From: a virus
DNA: 27,711 nt
IMG/VR virus record: IMGVR_UViG_3300030380_002838
Coordinates: 1-27,711 of that record
Strand: one strand, 5' to 3'
Positions 19,716 to 27,711 of the stretch are shown here, in pieces. Positions within the stretch are counted from its first letter, which is position 1. Every line of letters starts with the position of its first letter. Under the pieces are notes generated by a model. It worked only from the letters and a program-made list of their open reading frames with translations. It searched no databases and was not told where the DNA came from. Position numbers and translations under genes: made by a program.

Positions 19716-22700
19716 ATGGCTATTGTAAGACAACAAAGACAGGTAGGCATAAAACGAATCGGAGTAATTAATACAGATACTGGTGCAGCAAGAGCGTATC
19801 AAAGTATGGCTCAAGCAGGTCAAAACCTTGTAAGGAGTGCACTACCTCAACTTCAAGCAGAAGCTGAAAGACGTGGTACTAATGCTGCAAAAGAAATTAA
19901 TCGTCAAAACTTAATTGAGTTTGATGCCGAGGGTAATCCAAAAGCTTTAAAAGTTCCAGAAAACTTTGGTACTATTGCTGCATCAGCATATCAAACAGTT
20001 ATTGAACGTAGATTTAATGAATCTATGGCTGAAGAAATTCAGAATAAATCTAATGAATTTGCTATAAAATACCCATTTAAAATAAATGAGTATACTGACC
20101 AAATGAGTTCTTATCTTGCGGCAATGGATAAAGCTTCTGGTGGTAGATTTAACGAGTTTATTTCTAATACTGGTCAATCTGTTATGCTTGAAACTCAAGG
20201 CAAATTACAAATAGCATCCGCAAAAAAAGCAAAAGCAGATGCTGAAAATGATGCAAAATATAATAGATTTAAAGCAGTTGAGGCATACAATAATTCCGTT
20301 GCTTTTGCAGTTACACCCGAAGCTATTATTAATTTAGGAGAAAAAGCACAAGCTGTTATTTCTGCTGCTCAACAAGAATATGCTTTAACTCAAGATCGTA
20401 TTCAGTTTGAAAAAAATCTAAAAGTTGCTGATTATGGTAAAGCTGCTGCATTTACTAATTTACTTTCTAACTCTGCTAAAAATTTATCCGAATCTCAAAA
20501 AGCAATAGTAGAAGCAGCGTTTATAAATAGAGCTTTGCTTCCTCAAGTTGAAGATGTTCGTTTAAGAGAAACTTTAAAAACTATACATAATTTAGCACCT
20601 GATAAACTTGCTGATTTACAATCTTCTTTTCAATCAAATATTGATGCATTAGCAAATATCCAATCAGAATTTGAAAACGAATATCTTTCTTTGCCTAAGA
20701 CAATTCAATCATTGGAAAGTTTTGAAGCCAATATTTTTGTTGAGGTTGGTCTAGCTGTAGATGCAGGACGTAATCTTATTGATGAAGCACCAGATACGGC
20801 CAAAGAAAAAATTTCTGATATGGTTTTGAATAAAGTTTCGAGTACATTTAAAGATAATTTGGTAAATACTTTAAAACGTTTTCCTTTAGATAATAAAATT
20901 TTTTTAAATAATTTAGAAGCTGCTTTATCCCAAGATGATGAAACATCAAAGTTAATAAATAAATTACCATCTAATAAAATAAAAAAGGATGTTGAAAATT
21001 TAATTTTAAATTTTTCATTTGAAGAACGGCAAACGATATTAAAGCAAACAAAAGCAATGCTTGATCCTCAAGCAACAGTTATTGAATTAGAGTTTGAGGC
21101 TGAACTAAAAGCTGAAAACGATAAAAAGCTTGAGCTTTCTCAGGGCGCTGATCTTCAGTTTGTTGATTTAAATGCACAGATTGAAGCTGCTCTGGATTCT
21201 GGGAATACAGATGTTGCAGATAAATTATATCTTGAATTAATTGAAAGTGATTTTATTGGAGATATAAGTTTTTCTGTTCAAAAAGATTTTAAAAAATTAC
21301 AAGCTTCTATTTCTGGTAAGGTAAATAAAGCAAATGAAACTAAAGCAAGAAAAGCAAATGCTCAACAATTTGTAAAAATCCTTGATCAATTGCGAAATGC
21401 TAAAGGTTTTCCGCAAGCTGCGGTAATACGATACCAAATAAAAAAAGCTGCAGAGCTTAATGTACATAATCACAGTGATGATAAAATAAATGGGTGGTTA
21501 TCCCAAGCAGACAGTTTGTTTTCTAAATTTGAAGAAGAAGATAAAGGAAATGTTAAGTTATCAAAAGAAAGTGATGCAAGATTAATAAGAGAAAACTTAG
21601 AAGATATTGCTGATAATGGTGATGTAATTACTATTGATCAACTTAATAAGGCTAAATCTTCTGTCAAAAAATTAGTTTTTGAAAAGAATGAAAAACTTTA
21701 TTATGAGTTAGAATCTAATTTAGAAACTTCTTATGCTCGTTCTGTAGTAAATCTTGTTCATGAAAATATACGTCAACTTACAAATAATAATGGTATAGAA
21801 CCAAATAGATTTGCTGTTTTGCTATCTATGTCTCAAGAAGAAATTAACTCATTACCAAAAGAAGGTGCAGAATATAAAATTGCTCAGTTATTAAATGAAG
21901 CAAGAAAACCATTTGCTGCAAAATCAGAAGTACGTACACAGATAAATGAAATAAAAGATTTAAATTCTAAATTGTACAATACTTTTAAGGATGAATTAGA
22001 CCGCAAAACAAGCATTGATAATGTTAAAAGAAAAGGCAATGTTGCAGATTTAGATGATATTAAAGTTTATGAAAATGAAGTTTATAGAAAGTTAGCTAAT
22101 CTGCAAGAAGGGCAAGCTTTAGATTTTGATCAAATTGAGCTTAGAAATGAACGTGGTAAACTAACAGATATAGGCAATCAGATTGCTAGTGATTTTAGCA
22201 AAGGTGTTGTTGTTCCTGCAATAAAAGATTACTTAAATCGCGCTGCAATGATGGGTGCTGTAAATAATGAAAATGTATTTAAGATATTTCAATTAGGCTC
22301 TGGTGCTGCAAGATTTGGGGATGAGTTAAATATCTGGAATCAGCAAGGTACAGTGCAACTTAATGAAAAAACCATAGCTCGTTTGGGTGCTTCTATTTTA
22401 ATGTATGAAGCAGGAAGAGCTCGAACACCTGCGGAAGCATTACCACAAATAGTTTCTAATGCTCAACAACTTGGCGGGGATATACGCAAATCAATTGAAG
22501 CAGTTATTGATAAAAAGTTGGATGTTTGGATAAACGATACATATTCTGGCGCTGATGCTATTACACGACAAAGATTGCAGGAAGCAGCATTAGCATTTGG
22601 TTTTGATGTAACCTCTTCTAAAGATTTAAAAAATGCAATGGACTCATGGATTGATGTAACCTTTGGTACTGATAACATGGTGGTTGGCAATCGTATAAAT

Positions 22701-23399
22701 GAAGATAAAGTTGTTGGTGCAAGAACCAAATATCTTAATGCTGAAGAAATGCGTAATATGGATAATGCTGCATTTCAAATGCTTTACGAAAGACTACCAA
22801 AAGAAGAACAAGTTAGATTATTTAAAGAGCTTACAACTGCTCGAACAGCAGCAGAAGTTGGCGCATTTTTAACAGGTATGAAGTTTGCGCCTACATCTAC
22901 TATAAAAGATCGTCCTATGTATGCAGAAATAGATGGTAGGTCTTTTCTCCCAAAGCTTGAATTAAAACTAAAAGAATCTCCAACCGCCCCTGCCATTTAT
23001 TTTTTGTATGTAAAAACAGATATGGGTTTACAGCAACAGTACGGTAGAGATGGCGCACCATTAAACTTAGATGCATTTGATTTTAAAACAAAAGAAGATG
23101 CTCATACTTTTACAGAAACTTACCATACGTTTTACAGATCAGCATTACAAAATGATCCTAATGGAGCGCAGTATGGTAATACTAGTTGGATGGATGCCTT
23201 TGGGGAAATGCTTGGGCTTGTTGATCCAGAAGTAACTTATGGGCCATCACAAACTACTATTGATGCAGAGCGTGCTCTTGTATTCTCAAGGTTTCCAGAG
23301 CGAATAAATGATAATCGTGCAGAGTTTGATCGATTAGTAAAAGTTGGTGCAATTTTGCCAGAGCATGTTGATGAATTTTTGGAGTATGTAAATGAGTGA
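19716..23399 (+). CDS. Large internal virion protein (gp15-like position)
   Basis: A 1227-residue, Lys/Glu/Asn-rich, almost entirely helical protein. It starts RQQRQVGIKRIGVINTDTGAARAYQSMA, a common opening of these proteins. Long helical repeats then run to about residue 1000, and a mixed C-terminal part ends LVKVGAILPEHVDEFLEYV. It stands where T7 has gp15, part of the ejected core that spans the periplasm, but is longer than T7 gp15. No enzyme motif is apparent. It overlaps the next gene by eight bases. Confidence 0.82.
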   Translation: MAIVRQQRQVGIKRIGVINTDTGAARAYQSMAQAGQNLVRSALPQLQAEAERRGTNAAKEINRQNLIEFDAEGNPKALKVPENFGTIAASAYQTVIERRFNESMAEEIQNKSNEFAIKYPFKINEYTDQMSSYLAAMDKASGGRFNEFISNTGQSVMLETQGKLQIASAKKAKADAENDAKYNRFKAVEAYNNSVAFAVTPEAIINLGEKAQAVISAAQQEYALTQDRIQFEKNLKVADYGKAAAFTNLLSNSAKNLSESQKAIVEAAFINRALLPQVEDVRLRETLKTIHNLAPDKLADLQSSFQSNIDALANIQSEFENEYLSLPKTIQSLESFEANIFVEVGLAVDAGRNLIDEAPDTAKEKISDMVLNKVSSTFKDNLVNTLKRFPLDNKIFLNNLEAALSQDDETSKLINKLPSNKIKKDVENLILNFSFEERQTILKQTKAMLDPQATVIELEFEAELKAENDKKLELSQGADLQFVDLNAQIEAALDSGNTDVADKLYLELIESDFIGDISFSVQKDFKKLQASISGKVNKANETKARKANAQQFVKILDQLRNAKGFPQAAVIRYQIKKAAELNVHNHSDDKINGWLSQADSLFSKFEEEDKGNVKLSKESDARLIRENLEDIADNGDVITIDQLNKAKSSVKKLVFEKNEKLYYELESNLETSYARSVVNLVHENIRQLTNNNGIEPNRFAVLLSMSQEEINSLPKEGAEYKIAQLLNEARKPFAAKSEVRTQINEIKDLNSKLYNTFKDELDRKTSIDNVKRKGNVADLDDIKVYENEVYRKLANLQEGQALDFDQIELRNERGKLTDIGNQIASDFSKGVVVPAIKDYLNRAAMMGAVNNENVFKIFQLGSGAARFGDELNIWNQQGTVQLNEKTIARLGASILMYEAGRARTPAEALPQIVSNAQQLGGDIRKSIEAVIDKKLDVWINDTYSGADAITRQRLQEAALAFGFDVTSSKDLKNAMDSWIDVTFGTDNMVVGNRINEDKVVGARTKYLNAEEMRNMDNAAFQMLYERLPKEEQVRLFKELTTARTAAEVGAFLTGMKFAPTSTIKDRPMYAEIDGRSFLPKLELKLKESPTAPAIYFLYVKTDMGLQQQYGRDGAPLNLDAFDFKTKEDAHTFTETYHTFYRSALQNDPNGAQYGNTSWMDAFGEMLGLVDPEVTYGPSQTTIDAERALVFSRFPERINDNRAEFDRLVKVGAILPEHVDEFLEYVNE

Positions 23400-26300
23400 T
23401 CCTATTCTAGAGCTTCCTCAACTTGAATCTTTTCCAAGAAAAACCCCAAAGATTGTTAGAACAACACCTACTTATGGTGAAACTTTTGTTGCTAATATGC
23501 AGGAATATTTTTCTGCACCAATAAGCGGTACGATAGCAGAGGCACAAGGATTACCAGAGCGTGACTTAGGTTTTAATGTAGTTCAGTATTTAATTGATCA
23601 TGGTATTGACCCAAAAAGTCCTGAAGGTCGTAGAATATCAACATATGGATTGAATGAAAGTTCAGCAGAACGTGTACGTCAATTAGTTCTTCAAGAAACT
23701 CGTAATCAAGAAATTTTTGAAAAAGCAGGATTTGTAAAAACTATTGCTTCTGATCCTATATTTATAGGAGAACTTATTACAACTGGTGGAATTATTGCTG
23801 CTGCTAGAAAAGGCACAAGAACTGCTTTAAACAAAAGTATTATTGGAGCTACAAAAGCTCGACAATATGAGTCACTTGCTAAAAAAGGTTTTAGAATTGC
23901 TAATGCTGAAGCTGCATTTTTCGAAGGCACATCTAATATTCTTAATTTAGCTAATAATCTTGAAGGACAAACTGAAGCAGATCAAGCTGTGCTTACTGCT
24001 CTTATTAGTCAAACAACTGCTCAAGGCATAGCAAGTGTTCTTGGTTATGGTACTGGTAGATTAGTTGATAGAAAAATTAGCAAACCACAAGCAAAATCAG
24101 TTGCTGATTCCTATTCTGCATCAATAAATAATTTACGTGAACTTGCTGATGGCATTGATGCCATGCCAAAAAAACCAAGTGAAGTAAAGATGGCTGATGC
24201 TTTACCTGAGGTAAATGACGAAGACCTTCTTATGACAGGTGAATGGTTTACTAATTCAATCTTTTATCGTGCACTACCTACGCCTGTAAAAGCTGTAATG
24301 GGTGTAAGCAGCAAAGCGACAAAAGATGTTAAGCTAAGATTTATGCGTTTAGTTAATGACGGTGGCGTTATGTTTAAACTAAACCAGTTAAGTAAGTCTT
24401 TTGGTAAATCTGTTCATCAAGAAGCAGGAGAGCTTTCTGGTAAATGGGGTTCTGTTTACAATGAGATTCACGAAATTTGGGGTGAAGTATCTCCGAGTGG
24501 TAACTACAATGTAGTTGATATGCAGATTAGTGATACAATTGAGCATATTAAAAAAATGAGAGGTAAAGAAAGTTTAACATTCCAAGACTTTGGGCAGCAT
24601 GTAACTGATCTTTATATAAATAACAAAACACCTCAAACCGATGCGGAAAGCAGAGCCGTTGAAGTATTACGTTCTTACTTCGATGAATGGGACAAGATGC
24701 TTAATGACGTTGGTTTGCTTGGCGGCACTGGCACTTTAGTAAAGCGACAAGCTAACATTGAAGGCCGCATTGGTTCTATGGAAAATGTTTTCGATGATAT
24801 TATTAAATCAAACCAAAATTATTTAGAAGCACAAATAACAAAGCTTGATGAGTTTATTGAAACTATGAATAAAACTCAAAAAGCCAAAGGTTTAACTGAC
24901 GCTCAAATTGCACGAAAACAACAACTTATTGACGATAAGTCAAAGTTAAGTACTGCGTTAGAAGCATCTTATATGGTTAGAAATATTAATGATGCTATGA
25001 CAATTCTTGATGATTTATCAATTACTCCAAAGCAAAAAAGTGCAATACAAAAATTAGATAGTCATATTGCAGAAATGAGGGATCGCCTTGATAATGTAAA
25101 TGCATACCTTGATGGTAGTGCTGTTGAGAAAGGTTTACGAGAAAACTATTTTCCAAGATATTTTGATAGACGCAAGATTGCAGCCAATCGTGAAACATTC
25201 GAGGAAATACTTACAACGCATTATAGGGAACAACCTTTTATCTGGGGTTGGGATGACAAAACAAAACGATATGTTAAGAAAATGCTTGATAATGATCGAG
25301 CGTCTGCCCTTCGCAGAGCAAAAAGAACAACAGATGAAATACTAGACCTTGTTGATGATGATGGTTTAGAACAGTTTGCGTATTTTGGAAGAGGTCGATC
25401 AAAACATTTGTTGCATAAACAATTAGATATTCCTAACAGCAAAGTACAAGAGTTTATGGTTACTGATCTTAAACAAGTGCTTGTTGCCTATAATGAAAAG
25501 ATAGCTCCCAAGTATGCCTTTGCTCGACAGTTTCGTACCGAGAATGGCGCTCCTGCAACTATTGATGATGTGATTGCACAAAACACTAGAGATATGCGTA
25601 AAGAAGGCATAGACGAAGCAGATATAAATCGCATTAACAAAGAGTTTATAGGTTCATATGACCGTATTGTTGGGCGAGTTTTGACTAAACCAGACAGTGT
25701 AACAAGTCGTATAGCTCAATGGATGCAAACTGCTGCACAATGGACTTATCTTGGTGGTGCAGGGATTGCTGCTGTATCCGATTTTTCTAATATATTTTTA
25801 GATCATGAAATGAAAGTTATAGCAAAAGGATTGGCATCATTAGCTGATGATAATTCTGTTACTATGGCTAGAAAAGAACTTCAAAAATCAGGTGATGGCT
25901 TTGAAGTAATTGCAGGATCATATCAAATGAAGTTTATGGAAAGCCTTAGTAGCGATCCATTTCGAAGCGGCTTAACTGATAGAATAAATAGTGGCTTTTA
26001 TAAATTTAATTTACTTGCTCAAATGACAACATTGGCAAAATCAATGGATGGTATGTTTAGAACGCATACAATTATTGAGGCAGCCGAAGCAGTTGGCAAT
26101 GGTGGCGGTACAAAATTCCAAAAAGAATTTCTTGCCCGATACAATATTGATCAAGCAATGGCAAAACGTATTGCAAGTCAACCAATTGAAAAAACAAAAA
26201 ATGGATTTATTCTTGGTAACACTGATGCGTGGACTGACGATCAAGCGTTAGATGCATTTAGATCAGCATTAAGAAGTGGTGTTATGAATCGTATAATCAT

Positions 26301-26958
26301 GGGTACACCTGCGGATAAACCATTGGCAATGTCAGGAAAAACTTATCTTCCTATGCATATTGCTAAAACACTTGGCATGAAAGAAAGTAAAAGAGTAAAA
26401 GGATATGCTGAGATTGAGCATCCAATGCTTGCTATTCCATTTACCTTTTACACATACACTGTTGGTGCATTGAACAAGGTAACAACTAACTATGCACAGG
26501 GTGCAGTGCGTAATCCTGCAATACATTTTGCTGTTGCTATGTTCTTGGGTTACAACATTGTTAAGTTCCGCACACCAGAATGGGCGTGGAATGAAATGGA
26601 TATTGAAGATAAAATTCTTAGAGCTTTTGATTTTTCTGGTTTAGCTGCAATCTACAGTGATATGTTTTATCGTTCTCTTGAAATGGGTATGGCATTTGAT
26701 ATTGAAAATCCATTGCCATTCCAACCAAAATTTCAAGAAGACCCTGATGCAGTTGGTGGAGTTATATCTATATTTGGTGCACCTGCTGACTATACATATG
26801 GTTTTGTAAAAACAGGGCAAGATTTTGCAAGAGGCGAATATGGTGACGGAACAGAACAATTTGTTAGACAAATACCATTAGTTTGGAATGTGTTTATTAA
26901 ACAAAGAATGAATGAAATTAAAAATGCATTAGGCGATTTTGCTAGAACGTTTGAGTAA
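23392..26958 (+). CDS. Large internal virion protein (gp16-like position)
   Basis: A 1188-residue protein in the place of T7 gp16. It has hydrophobic segments near residues 122-143 (PIFIGELITTGGIIAAA) and around 780-800 (WTYLGGAGIAAVSDFSNIF) that could enter the inner membrane, and long helical stretches between them. I see no N-terminal lytic transglycosylase signature like that of T7 gp16, so wall digestion is probably carried elsewhere. GGAG precedes the ATG inside the gp15-like gene. Likely function is forming the DNA ejection channel. Confidence 0.82.
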   Translation: MSDPILELPQLESFPRKTPKIVRTTPTYGETFVANMQEYFSAPISGTIAEAQGLPERDLGFNVVQYLIDHGIDPKSPEGRRISTYGLNESSAERVRQLVLQETRNQEIFEKAGFVKTIASDPIFIGELITTGGIIAAARKGTRTALNKSIIGATKARQYESLAKKGFRIANAEAAFFEGTSNILNLANNLEGQTEADQAVLTALISQTTAQGIASVLGYGTGRLVDRKISKPQAKSVADSYSASINNLRELADGIDAMPKKPSEVKMADALPEVNDEDLLMTGEWFTNSIFYRALPTPVKAVMGVSSKATKDVKLRFMRLVNDGGVMFKLNQLSKSFGKSVHQEAGELSGKWGSVYNEIHEIWGEVSPSGNYNVVDMQISDTIEHIKKMRGKESLTFQDFGQHVTDLYINNKTPQTDAESRAVEVLRSYFDEWDKMLNDVGLLGGTGTLVKRQANIEGRIGSMENVFDDIIKSNQNYLEAQITKLDEFIETMNKTQKAKGLTDAQIARKQQLIDDKSKLSTALEASYMVRNINDAMTILDDLSITPKQKSAIQKLDSHIAEMRDRLDNVNAYLDGSAVEKGLRENYFPRYFDRRKIAANRETFEEILTTHYREQPFIWGWDDKTKRYVKKMLDNDRASALRRAKRTTDEILDLVDDDGLEQFAYFGRGRSKHLLHKQLDIPNSKVQEFMVTDLKQVLVAYNEKIAPKYAFARQFRTENGAPATIDDVIAQNTRDMRKEGIDEADINRINKEFIGSYDRIVGRVLTKPDSVTSRIAQWMQTAAQWTYLGGAGIAAVSDFSNIFLDHEMKVIAKGLASLADDNSVTMARKELQKSGDGFEVIAGSYQMKFMESLSSDPFRSGLTDRINSGFYKFNLLAQMTTLAKSMDGMFRTHTIIEAAEAVGNGGGTKFQKEFLARYNIDQAMAKRIASQPIEKTKNGFILGNTDAWTDDQALDAFRSALRSGVMNRIIMGTPADKPLAMSGKTYLPMHIAKTLGMKESKRVKGYAEIEHPMLAIPFTFYTYTVGALNKVTTNYAQGAVRNPAIHFAVAMFLGYNIVKFRTPEWAWNEMDIEDKILRAFDFSGLAAIYSDMFYRSLEMGMAFDIENPLPFQPKFQEDPDAVGGVISIFGAPADYTYGFVKTGQDFARGEYGDGTEQFVRQIPLVWNVFIKQRMNEIKNALGDFARTFE

Positions 26959-26971
26959 TTGTGCGTTGTCA
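26957..26971 (+). promoter_or_regulatory. TTGTGCGTTG motif, copy D
   Basis: AATTGTGCGTTGTCA starts at the stop codon of the gp16-like gene and lies 55 bases ahead of the tail fibre ATG, a spacing like copy B. The match to copies B and C is exact over TTGTGCGTTG and then diverges. Confidence 0.5.
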
Positions 26972-27013
26972 GTTTATTTCTTCTTAGCTATGCCGATAAA
27001 AAAGGGGTAAGAT

Positions 27014-27711
27014 ATGACTATTAACCTTTCTGATAATAATCCGCGTGTGTCGTATGCTGTAGCCCAAGGCGCTACGCAAACTTCATTTACTGTATCTTTT
27101 GAATTTTTTGATAATGATGATTTAAATGTATATGTTGACGGAACGCTTAAAACAATAACAACGCATTATACAGTAAGTGGAGGTAGTGGCTCTACTGGTA
27201 CTGTTACTATGTCTGTAACAGGTGCTACTGGTGGCTCAACAGTTGTTATTACGCGCGATATAGATTTAGATCGAACAACAGATTTTCCATCTTCTGGCCC
27301 ATTTAACATTGGTTCTTTAAATACTGAACTTGATAGAATGATTGCTATCACTGCTGATTTAGAAGATTTGGCTAGTCGCGGTGTTAAACTTGCTGACTTT
27401 GACACTGCCGCCACATTAACATTACCGCTTGCTGCTGATAGGATTAATAAAGTTCTTGCTTTTAATAGTGCAGGAAATGCACTTGTAACCCAAGAGCTTG
27501 GCACTTTTAAAGGCGATTGGGCTGCAAGCACTGCATATGTAGAACGTGACTTAGTAAAAGATACAACAACAAATGATGTATTTATTGTAAATGCAGCGCA
27601 CACATCTTCGGGGTCTTTGCCTTTAACAACTAATACTAATAGCTCTAAATATGAAAAAATAATTGATGTAAGTAGCCCAGCTGGAAATCTTACTGTTGGC
27701 GGTAATATATC
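27014..27711 (+). CDS. Tail fibre protein, N-terminal part (cut by window end)
   Basis: The first 232 codons of a longer gene without a stop in the window. The N-terminal 150 residues match the T7 gp17-type tail-attachment domain: VSYAVAQGATQTSFTVSFEFFDNDDLNVYVDG (residues 12-43, in pieces VSYAVAQGATQTSF and FEFFDNDDLNVYVDG), STVVITRDIDLDRTTDFP and FNIGSLNTELDRMIAI. This part binds the nozzle; the distal part, outside the window, would bind the host. After about residue 155 the sequence is Ala/Thr/Asn-rich. GGGG stands ten bases before the ATG. Confidence 0.9.
   Translation, partial: MTINLSDNNPRVSYAVAQGATQTSFTVSFEFFDNDDLNVYVDGTLKTITTHYTVSGGSGSTGTVTMSVTGATGGSTVVITRDIDLDRTTDFPSSGPFNIGSLNTELDRMIAITADLEDLASRGVKLADFDTAATLTLPLAADRINKVLAFNSAGNALVTQELGTFKGDWAASTAYVERDLVKDTTTNDVFIVNAAHTSSGSLPLTTNTNSSKYEKIIDVSSPAGNLTVGGNI

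Noticed and set aside
27166-27603. Minus-strand frame of 145 codons opposite the tail fibre gene
   Set aside because: It is antisense to a clear gp17-type domain and is Ser/Val/Ala-rich as expected from an antisense reading.
1-27711. CRISPR array, insertion sequence or integrase
   Set aside because: No regularly spaced long repeats, no transposase or recombinase motifs seen on either strand.

Overview
The window is an AT-rich, densely packed segment of a tailed double-stranded DNA phage, about 27.7 kb and incomplete at its right end. The morphogenesis genes follow the T7-like (podovirus) order: terminase, head-tail connector portal, scaffold, gp13-like protein, capsid, tail tubular A and B, three internal-virion-type proteins, then a tail fibre with a T7 gp17-like N-terminus that runs off the edge. 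Composition and many of the small proteins resemble those of marine bacteriophages. A marine alphaproteobacterial host is an inference from resemblance, not something the sequence proves. No integrase, DNA polymerase, RNA polymerase or lysis gene is visible here.

Layout. The minus strand from about 6060 down to 47 is a leftward, probably early, operon. It holds a DUF932 protein, three small proteins, two overlapping helix-turn-helix regulators, a zinc-ribbon ORF, a PD-(D/E)XK resolvase-like nuclease, three unknown proteins, a YqaJ-type exonuclease with an ERF-type annealing protein, a possible DUF736-like protein and some unknowns. Rho-independent terminators lie at 1013-1037 and 47-74. A sigma70-like promoter candidate heads the operon at 6086-6115, and a palindromic operator candidate abuts the first HTH gene at 4564-4579.

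The centre (6060-7613) contains one leftward gene (171 aa, 6416-6931) flanked by two noncoding blocks rich in perfect hairpins. The left block (6142-6400) ends in a rightward-type terminator. The right block (6973-7394) has about ten hairpins in 420 bases, several nested or mutually exclusive, and looks like a large structured RNA. Next to it, 7441-7561 carries an inverted repeat, short direct repeats and a G-quadruplex-type motif just before the small terminase gene, and may be a packaging or control site.

The plus strand from 7614 to the end is the late operon. Small and large terminase genes are separated by eight tiny, mostly very basic, translationally coupled genes. Structural genes follow with almost no spacing. 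A short motif, TTGTGCGT(T/G)G, recurs in plus orientation near 8060, 11457, 14982 and 26959, just ahead of successive gene blocks, with a fifth copy at 248. It is a good candidate for a phage-specific promoter or other control element.

The recombination proteins (exonuclease, annealing protein, resolvase) suggest replication through recombination intermediates, with the replication core outside the window. The late genes build a short-tailed particle with ejectable internal proteins.
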